Shown here piece by piece: positions 37,703-43,727 of a DNA stretch of 43,727 nt (its first letter is position 1; each line of letters opens with the position of its first letter). The notes under the pieces are model-generated. The model ran no database searches. It was not told the DNA's origin and saw only the letters and a program-made list of their open reading frames with translations. Source of the DNA: Oxalobacteraceae bacterium (GTDB lineage Bacteria > Pseudomonadota > Gammaproteobacteria > Burkholderiales > Burkholderiaceae_D); contig JAJTGD010000033.1 in assembly GCA_021299035.1 (NCBI GenBank), positions 1-43,727 on the forward strand, given 5' to 3'. The position numbers and the translations under genes are program-made.

Positions 37703-39036
37703 ACATCACGACCTTTGCACATCGGCGCGCTGCGCTGATCGAAACTATGCGTGCGCAAGGCGGTGGCGTGGCGATCATCCCGACTGCACCCGAAGTCATG
37801 CGTAATGCCGACGCAGACTATCCGTACCGCCACGACAGCTACTTCTATTACCTGACCGGCTTCCCTGAGCCTGAAGCCGCGCTAGTGTTGATCGCCGGTG
37901 AACAAGACCGGTCTATTCTGTTTTGTCGCGACAAAAGCGAAGAGCGCGAGATATGGGATGGCTATCGCTACGGCCCCGCCGGTGCCAAGGAAGCTTTTGG
38001 CCTTGATGCCAGTTTCACGATCGATAGCATCGATGCGGAGCTACCTAAACTGATGGCCAATACACCCGCACTGTTTTACGCACTGGGCAGCCAGGCCAAG
38101 CTGGATGAGCAAATACAACGCTGGCTGAACACAGTTCGTGCACAGGTACGTGCTGGCGTCAGTGCACCAAGCGCCGCCTTTGACATCCGCGCTATTCTCA
38201 ACGAGATGCGGCTCGTGAAAGACGATCACGAGATCGCGACCATGCAACGCGCTGCAGATATCGCTGCAGAGGCGCATGCACGCGCGATGCGGTGTGCCAA
38301 GCCGGGGCTACGTGAATACCATCTCGAAGCCGAGCTACTGCACGAATTTCGTCGCAATGGCTCTCAGTTCCCCGCCTACGGCTCCATCGTGGCGACTGGT
38401 GCTAATGCCTGCGTGCTTCACTACCGCGCTGGTGACGCTGAGTTACGTGATGGCGATTTAGTATTGATTGATGCTGGCTGCGAACTCGATAGCTATGCAT
38501 CCGACATCACCCGTACTTTTCCGGCGAACGGTAAATTCAGCGGCCCTCAAAAAGCACTGTATGAGATCGTACTGGAATCACAACACGCAGCGATCAAAGC
38601 CACCGGCCCGGGTAAACGCTTCATCGATGGACATGAAGCCGCTGTTCGTGTGCTGGCACAAGGCATGCTCGACACCGGGCTTCTCAATCAGAATAAAGTC
38701 GGTACGCTGGATGACGTGATCGCGAACGATAGCTACCGACAGTTTTACATGCATCGCACGGGCCACTGGCTAGGCATGGATGTGCATGATGTCGGCGATT
38801 ATCGAGACCCTGCTGTATCTGCCACTGAAAAACCATCGCGTACTCTAGTTCCCGGCATGGTGCTGACCATCGAGCCGGGAATTTACGTTCGCCCTGCTGA
38901 AGGCGTGCCCGAAGCGTTCTGGAACATCGGCATTCGTATTGAAGACGATGCAGTCATCACGGCGGATGGATGCCACATCTTGACGCACAAGGCTCCGAAA
39001 AGCGTCGCCGACATTGAAGCGCTGATGCGCGGCTGA
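37699..39036 (+). CDS. pepP: Xaa-Pro aminopeptidase PepP
   Basis: Dinuclear-metal peptidase that removes N-terminal residues preceding proline. The protein has 445 residues. Seen: the N-terminal creatinase-like domain (PYRHDSYFYYLTGFPEPEAA), and a pita-bread domain with the metal ligands Asp in LVLIDAGCELDSYASDITRT, His in HRTGHWLGMDVHDVG, Glu in VLTIEPGIYV and Glu in GIRIEDD. Its start overlaps murU, and its stop overlaps ubiH (TGATG type). Confidence 0.97.
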   Translation: MNITTFAHRRAALIETMRAQGGGVAIIPTAPEVMRNADADYPYRHDSYFYYLTGFPEPEAALVLIAGEQDRSILFCRDKSEEREIWDGYRYGPAGAKEAFGLDASFTIDSIDAELPKLMANTPALFYALGSQAKLDEQIQRWLNTVRAQVRAGVSAPSAAFDIRAILNEMRLVKDDHEIATMQRAADIAAEAHARAMRCAKPGLREYHLEAELLHEFRRNGSQFPAYGSIVATGANACVLHYRAGDAELRDGDLVLIDAGCELDSYASDITRTFPANGKFSGPQKALYEIVLESQHAAIKATGPGKRFIDGHEAAVRVLAQGMLDTGLLNQNKVGTLDDVIANDSYRQFYMHRTGHWLGMDVHDVGDYRDPAVSATEKPSRTLVPGMVLTIEPGIYVRPAEGVPEAFWNIGIRIEDDAVITADGCHILTHKAPKSVADIEALMRG

Positions 39037-40172
39037 TGATGCATACAAGGGTCGATATCGCGATCGTGGGGGGTGGACCGGTCGGTCTGTCGCTCGCTGC
39101 CATGCTGGTCGCGCAAGGCATCGACCCCAACAAGATTGCGCTACTGGATGCGAAACCGCTTGCGCAGGCAGCGACCGACCCGCGATCGATTGCATTGTCC
39201 TACGGCAGCCGCGAACTGCTCTCGAAAATAGCCGCATGGCCCACGGTAGCGACACCAATCACGCAAATTCATGTCTCGCGTCGAGGAAGCTTTGGTCGCA
39301 CACTGATCGAAAGCGAAGACTACAAACTACCGGCACTGGGGTATGTATGTCGCTATGGCGATCTAGTGCATGCACTCGATGCAGTTATGGCAGCAGGTCT
39401 GCATGCATATCGACCGGCAACCGTCATCAGCCTGCAGCCAAGAGACGACCATGCCGTACTAACATTGTCAGATGGCAGCGAAGTATCAGCCTCGGTGGTG
39501 GTGCATTCAGAAGGTGGTGTATTCAGCGAGCAAAGCGCCAAAACTCAATACCGCGATTACACACAGGTGGCGATTACCTCGACCGTCCATGCCACCGCAC
39601 CCTCCGTAGGTAGAGCTTACGAGCGCTTTACCTCTGAAGGGCCGCTCGCACTACTGCCGCAAACCGATGGCTACGCCATGGTGTGGTGCGTGAGCCCGAT
39701 CACTTCCGAGCGGCTGTTGGCCCAGGATGATAATGATTTTCTCGCTGAATTACAGCGCGTATTTGGTCAGCGAGTAGGCACATTCACCCGCATCGGGCCG
39801 CGCCATCATTACCCCTTAGGGCTGAACGCCGCGCCACACACCACAGCGCGTACCGTAGCGATCGGAAATGCCGCACAAACTTTGCATCCAGTCGCGGGCC
39901 AAGGATTGAATCTGGGCCTGCGCGATGCGGCAGTACTAGCAAGGATGTTGGCTCGCGACCTATCGGCGGACACGCTTACCGCATTCGAGCGGCAGCGCCA
40001 AGGCGATAGATCCACTACGGTTCGCGTCACCGATCTGATGGCGCGTGTGTTTGCGAATGGTTCAGATGAATCAGTGTCACAACGACTGCTGGGATTGTCC
40101 TTGGGCGCGCTGGATTTCGTGCCGCCAGCGAAACGTTTGCTGGCGGAGCAGATGATGTACGGCTGGCGATGA
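39036..40172 (+). CDS. ubiH: UbiH/UbiF-family FAD-dependent hydroxylase
   Basis: Aromatic-ring hydroxylase of ubiquinone biosynthesis. The protein has 378 residues. Seen: the FAD GxGxxG motif VDIAIVGGGPVGLSLAAMLV, DPRSIALSYGSRELL, and the second FAD motif AIGNAAQTLHPVAGQGLNLG with LRDAAVLA. The pepP-ubiH order is typical. UbiH, UbiF and VisC (UbiI) are hard to separate by eye; ubiH is chosen by neighbourhood. Confidence 0.88.
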   Translation: MMHTRVDIAIVGGGPVGLSLAAMLVAQGIDPNKIALLDAKPLAQAATDPRSIALSYGSRELLSKIAAWPTVATPITQIHVSRRGSFGRTLIESEDYKLPALGYVCRYGDLVHALDAVMAAGLHAYRPATVISLQPRDDHAVLTLSDGSEVSASVVVHSEGGVFSEQSAKTQYRDYTQVAITSTVHATAPSVGRAYERFTSEGPLALLPQTDGYAMVWCVSPITSERLLAQDDNDFLAELQRVFGQRVGTFTRIGPRHHYPLGLNAAPHTTARTVAIGNAAQTLHPVAGQGLNLGLRDAAVLARMLARDLSADTLTAFERQRQGDRSTTVRVTDLMARVFANGSDESVSQRLLGLSLGALDFVPPAKRLLAEQMMYGWR

Positions 40173-40236
40173 GGCTATCACCAGCTCACGCACCGCAAGG
40201 GTCACTCACAACGTCAGCTACATTGTGTGAAAGGCT

Positions 40237-41682
40237 TTAGATGGCTTTGACCATATCTTCAATGACCTTTTTAGCGTCACCAAACACCATCATGGTCTTG
40301 TCGAGATAGAACAATTCATTATCCAAGCCAGCGTAACCTGACGCCATCGAGCGCTTGTTCACAATAATGGTCTTCGCCTTGTACGCCTCGAGAATCGGCA
40401 TGCCCGCGATCGGCGAGTTGGGATCTTTGGCGGCCGGGTTCACCACATCATTCGCCCCCAGCACCAGTACCACATCGGCCTGACCGAATTCGCTGTTGAT
40501 GTCTTCCATCTCGAATACTTGGTCGTAGGGCACTTCAGCCTCAGCCAGCAACACATTCATGTGGCCTGGCATACGTCCGGCCACCGGGTGGATCGCGTAT
40601 TTCACGGTCACCCCTTTGTCGGTCAGCTGATCGGTCAGTTCTTTCAGCGCATGCTGTGCGCGCGCCACTGCCAAGCCATAACCCGGAACAATAATCACCG
40701 TCTCGGCGTGCGTCATGATGAAGGCTGCATCATCCGCAGAGCCCGCTTTCACATTGCGCTGTTGCTGACCGCCCGGGCCAACTGCGGATGCCTCGCCACC
40801 GAAGCCACCAAGAATCACGCTGAAGAACGAGCGGTTCATCGCCTTACACATGATGTACGACAGAATCGCACCAGATGAGCCCACCAATGAACCCGCAATA
40901 ATCAGCATCGAGTTATTCAGTGAGAAACCAATGCCTGCAGCAGCCCAGCCAGAGTAGCTGTTCAACATCGACACCACCACCGGCATATCGGCACCGCCGA
41001 TCGGGATGATGATCATCACACCGAGCACGAAGGCAATCGCCGTCATTACCAGGAAAGGTACCCACGCAGGCTCGGCACCGTCGGCCACAACAAACATCAG
41101 GCCTGCACCCACCATCACCACCGCCATCAGCAGGTTGATCAGGTGCTGACCAGGAAATACCACCGGCGCACCCTGAAACAGCCGGAACTTGAAGTTACCC
41201 GCAAGCTTGCCGAACGCGATTACCGAACCTGAGAATGTAATCGCACCAACAAAGGTACCGATAAACAGCTCAAGACGGTTACCGAACGGGATAGGGTCAG
41301 TGGCGCTGGCAACAATGCCGAACGCTTTCGGTTCTGAGACTGCCGCGACGGCGATACACACTGCCGCCATACCGATCAGCGAATGCATCGCGGCGACCAG
41401 CTCGGGCATCTTGGTCATTTCAACCCGCTTGGCGAGTACAGCACCAATCCCGCCGCCAATCACCAATCCGCCGAGCAGCAAGCTAAAGCCACTCCCAGGC
41501 GCAGTGGCCTCGGCTTGCAGCTTCATGATCAGGGCCACCGTAGTTAACGCGGCAATCGCCATACCAGTCATACCAAACGCGTTGCCGCGTCTTGCTGTTG
41601 CCGGATGCGACAAACCCTTCAGCGCCTGGATGAAACAGATCGAGGCGATCAAGTACAACAGAGTGACAAGATTCATGCTCAT
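40237..41682 (-). CDS. pntB: NAD(P) transhydrogenase subunit beta
   Basis: Membrane and NADP-binding subunit of the proton-pumping transhydrogenase that makes NADPH from NADH. The protein has 481 residues. Seen: about nine N-terminal membrane segments (MNLVTLLYLIASICFIQALK, ALTTVALIMKLQ), then the soluble dIII domain with VIIVPGYGLAVARAQHALKE, YAIHPVAGRMPGHMNVLLAE, VLVLGANDVVNPAAKD and IIVNKRSMASGYAGLDNELF. It is last in the operon, 4 bp after pntAB, and convergent with ubiH. Confidence 0.97.
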   Translation of the reverse strand: MSMNLVTLLYLIASICFIQALKGLSHPATARRGNAFGMTGMAIAALTTVALIMKLQAEATAPGSGFSLLLGGLVIGGGIGAVLAKRVEMTKMPELVAAMHSLIGMAAVCIAVAAVSEPKAFGIVASATDPIPFGNRLELFIGTFVGAITFSGSVIAFGKLAGNFKFRLFQGAPVVFPGQHLINLLMAVVMVGAGLMFVVADGAEPAWVPFLVMTAIAFVLGVMIIIPIGGADMPVVVSMLNSYSGWAAAGIGFSLNNSMLIIAGSLVGSSGAILSYIMCKAMNRSFFSVILGGFGGEASAVGPGGQQQRNVKAGSADDAAFIMTHAETVIIVPGYGLAVARAQHALKELTDQLTDKGVTVKYAIHPVAGRMPGHMNVLLAEAEVPYDQVFEMEDINSEFGQADVVLVLGANDVVNPAAKDPNSPIAGMPILEAYKAKTIIVNKRSMASGYAGLDNELFYLDKTMMVFGDAKKVIEDMVKAI

Positions 41683-41686
41683 GGAA

Positions 41687-42001
41687 TTACGCCCCTTCCT
41701 TGTTCTGCGACTTGGGCTGTTTTTTCTTGAACATTTCCAGCATCCGCTGCGTCACCAAAAAACCACCAAATACATTGACCGCTGCGAGCGCAACTGCCAG
41801 CGTTCCCATGAACTGTCCAACCGGACCTGTGGTCAAGGCTGCGGCTAGCATGGCACCCACGATAATGATGGCTGATACCGCATTGGTAACGGCCATCAGC
41901 GGTGTGTGCAATGCGGGCGTCACCGTCCAGACGACGTGGTACCCGACGTAAATCGCCAAGACAAAAATAATGAGGTTGGTAATGGTGTAGCTAACTTCCA
42001 T
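41687..42001 (-). CDS. pntAB: NAD(P) transhydrogenase subunit alpha part 2
   Basis: Small membrane subunit (dII part of the alpha chain) in the three-subunit, split-alpha form of transhydrogenase. The protein has 104 residues with three membrane helices (TITNLIIFVLAIYVGYHVVW, NAVSAIIIVGAMLAAALTTG, GTLAVALAAVNVFGGFLVTQ) and a Lys-rich tail. It lies 20 bp after panD and 4 bp before pntB. Confidence 0.95.
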   Translation of the reverse strand: MEVSYTITNLIIFVLAIYVGYHVVWTVTPALHTPLMAVTNAVSAIIIVGAMLAAALTTGPVGQFMGTLAVALAAVNVFGGFLVTQRMLEMFKKKQPKSQNKEGA

Positions 42002-42021
42002 GATGTCCTCTGCTGGTAGCT

Positions 42022-42381
42022 TTACTTTTTTATTCCGGAGACACGATTACTGCCATCTACGAACACAATCTTGGGGTGGTGATTGACAACCATTGCCTCG
42101 CTCATCGGAGCGTACGTGCAAATAATCAGCAAATCACCCCGTTGCGCAAGCCGTGCCGCCGCACCATTTAGCGAAATCTCACCACTGCCTCGCTGACCTT
42201 TAATGGCATAAGTGGAGAAGCGCTCGCCATTGCTGACGTTGTACAGCTCGATCTTTTCGAACTCTCGAATATCAGCGGCATCGAGCAGATCCTGATCGAT
42301 CCCGCACGAGCCTTCGTAATCCAAAACACACTCGGTCACCGTGGCGCGATGAATCTTCGCGCGCAACATGATTCTTTCCAT
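42022..42381 (-). CDS. panD: Aspartate 1-decarboxylase PanD
   Basis: Pyruvoyl enzyme that makes beta-alanine for pantothenate and CoA. The protein has 119 residues. Seen: [20 protein letters not shown], where self-cleavage between Gly24 and Ser25 creates the pyruvoyl group; the numbering agrees with E. coli if translation starts at ATG 42381. Also [20 protein letters not shown] and [17 protein letters not shown]. It sits between the two halves of the transhydrogenase alpha chain, 18 bp after pntAA and 20 bp before pntAB, all on one strand. Confidence 0.97.
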   Translation of the reverse strand: MERIMLRAKIHRATVTECVLDYEGSCGIDQDLLDAADIREFEKIELYNVSNGERFSTYAIKGQRGSGEISLNGAAARLAQRGDLLIICTYAPMSEAMVVNHHPKIVFVDGSNRVSGIKK

Positions 42382-42399
42382 CGTCGTACCGGGCCGTCA

Positions 42400-43527
42400 T
42401 TACTTCCGGAGAACCGCACCACCGTGGCAAACCAAGGTGGCGGCAATGATCTCATCAGCCTGATCAATGGTGAGGTTAGCGTCCTTGTCCAAGATCAGTT
42501 TCAGGAAATCGAGCACATTTCGCGCGTACAGTGCGGAAGCGTCAGCGGCACACAATGCGGGAAGATTCGCCTCGCCGATGATGTGGACACCGTGCTTGAC
42601 GACTGTCTTGCCAAGTTCCGACAGCTCGCAATTACCACCCTGCTCCACCGCCATATCAAGAATGACCGAGCCCGGCTTCATTGCTTTGATGGTGTCTTCG
42701 CCAATCAGCACCGGCGCTTTACGTCCCGGGATCAACGCCGTGGTGATGATGATGTCAGCCAGTTTCGCGCGCTCATGCACCAAGGCCGCCTGACGCTTCA
42801 TCCATGCCTCTGGCATCGGCCGCGCGTAGCCACCGACACCTTGCGCGATTTCGCGCTCTTCCTCAGTTTCATAGGGCACATCAATGAACTTCGCGCCCAA
42901 TGACTCCACTTGCTCTTTGACCGGTGGGCGCACGTCAGAGGCCTCGATCACAGCGCCAAGACGCTTGGCGGTTGCAATCGCTTGCAGACCTGCGACGCCA
43001 ACACCCATGATCAATACCCGCGCTGCTTTGACAGTACCCGCAGCAGTCATCAGCATTGGGAAGAAACGCTGGTACAGGTTAGCGGTCATCAATACCGCTT
43101 TGTAGCCCGCGATGTTCGCTTGCGAGGACAGTACATCCATCGACTGCGCACGCGTGATACGCGGTACAGCTTCTAGTGCAAATGCCGACAGACCAGTGCC
43201 AGCCATGGCCGCGATGCCCTCGGCGTCAAACGGGTTGAGCATGCCGACAAGCGCGGTACCGGATTTCATCAATGCGCGCTCATCAGCTGACGGCGCACGA
43301 ACTTTCAGCACGACCTCACAGCCAAAAGCGTCTGCCGCAGAGCCAACGACTGCGCCAACGGCTGCGAACGCATCATCGGGCAGGCTGGCAGTAACGCCAG
43401 CACCGGACTGAACGGTGACCTTGTGTCCGGCGGCGATCAATTTCTTAATCGTCTCCGGCGTCGCGGCAACTCGCGTTTCGCCCTGACGGGTCTCGGCTGG
43501 AATGCCGATTCTCATGGTGTTCTCCAC
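42400..43527 (-). CDS. pntAA: NAD(P) transhydrogenase subunit alpha part 1
   Basis: Soluble NAD(H)-binding dI subunit. The protein has 375 residues. Seen: the start MRIGIPAETRQGETRVAATPETIKK (first part), VTVQSGAG, the domain-swap region SSQANIAGYKAVLM, the Rossmann motif VLIMGVGVAGLQAIATAKRL with EASDVRPPVKEQ, and PGSVILDMAVEQGGNCELSE. It resembles alanine dehydrogenase, but the pntAB-pntB neighbours decide. A GTGGAGAA-type SD lies just before the ATG region. It heads pntAA-panD-pntAB-pntB. Confidence 0.96.
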   Translation of the reverse strand: MENTMRIGIPAETRQGETRVAATPETIKKLIAAGHKVTVQSGAGVTASLPDDAFAAVGAVVGSAADAFGCEVVLKVRAPSADERALMKSGTALVGMLNPFDAEGIAAMAGTGLSAFALEAVPRITRAQSMDVLSSQANIAGYKAVLMTANLYQRFFPMLMTAAGTVKAARVLIMGVGVAGLQAIATAKRLGAVIEASDVRPPVKEQVESLGAKFIDVPYETEEEREIAQGVGGYARPMPEAWMKRQAALVHERAKLADIIITTALIPGRKAPVLIGEDTIKAMKPGSVILDMAVEQGGNCELSELGKTVVKHGVHIIGEANLPALCAADASALYARNVLDFLKLILDKDANLTIDQADEIIAATLVCHGGAVLRK

Positions 43528-43662
43528 ATTGAAAATGAATGACGCCAGACGCCAACAAAAAACACTTGGCGCCGATGCGAAATCCGCACGTTAGGACTTT
43601 GGTAAGGAAAGGCGAGGCTGACGATAGGGCTAGCCCGAATTGCTTCGCCGAAAAAAGGGGCA

Positions 43663-43691
43663 AAGATACTATTTATCGGGATTCTTCGCAA
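43663..43691 (-). promoter_or_regulatory. Candidate promoter of the pntAA-panD operon
   Basis: The minus strand has -35 TTGCGA (43686-43691), an exact 17-bp spacer and -10 TATCTT (43663-43668), leaving a leader of about 130 nt to the pntAA ATG. No other gene is seen in 43528-43727. Confidence 0.45.
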
Positions 43692-43727
43692 CGCACCAAT
43701 TTTTCGGCTTGTTTGCAGCAATTTGGG

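Overview
The window reads as a chromosomal housekeeping segment of a betaproteobacterium, most likely Burkholderiales and perhaps close to Oxalobacteraceae. I infer this from gene order (miaB-phoH-ybeY-corC-lnt-glyQS-gmhB-plsC; rsmA-pdxA-surA-lptD facing amgK-murU-pepP-ubiH), from the protein sequences as I recall the families, and from a moderate-to-high GC content. No database search was possible. I saw no insertion sequence, integrase, phage, CRISPR array or defence locus, and no new multigene system. The window is densely coded with short gaps and many ATGA-type overlaps.

Layout. 1-7540 (minus): the 3'-truncated rpoD, then dnaG, a yqeY-like gene, rpsU, a BaiN/HI0933-type flavoprotein and ybiB. 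This is the macromolecular-synthesis cluster (S21, primase, sigma-70). 7541-8792 (plus): tsaD behind a strongly structured leader. 8822-12085 (minus): plsY, then an ogt-xerD pair, and queG. 12140-18349: tsaE-amiC, a reversed dedA, then mutL-MFS transporter-miaA, a variant of the classic tsaE-ami-mutL-miaA cluster. 18387-18520: tRNA-Met(CAT) with a terminator. 18640-19480 (minus): an AT-rich islet with an H-NS-like protein and a small secreted protein. 19614-30384 (plus): miaB, phoH, ybeY, corC, lnt, glyQ, glyS, gmhB, plsC and a YgjP-like metallohydrolase. 30469-35846 (minus): lptD, surA, pdxA, rsmA. 35962-40172 (plus): amgK, murU, pepP, ubiH. 40237-43527 (minus): pntAA, panD, pntAB, pntB, with panD embedded in the transhydrogenase operon.

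Shared themes are tRNA modification (TsaD and TsaE for t6A, QueG for queuosine, MiaA and MiaB for ms2i6A), ribosome maturation (RsmA, YbeY, S21) and envelope biogenesis (LptD, SurA, Lnt, PlsC, PlsY, GmhB, AmiC, AmgK/MurU).

The main anomaly is that three otherwise well-conserved genes have lost an internal block of about 100-150 bp. The MFS transporter loses TM2 and motif A and goes out of frame. MiaA loses about 49 residues in frame between GTAKP and GTMLYF. SurA loses about 33 residues in frame at the end of its second PPIase domain. These are either real lesions that would impair ms2i6A synthesis and alter a periplasmic chaperone, or assembly deletions. Other points worth a second look are the tsaD leader hairpin, a probable leaderless mutL mRNA, the roughly 250-residue Lys/Ala-rich N-terminal extension of RpoD, and panD inside the pnt operon.
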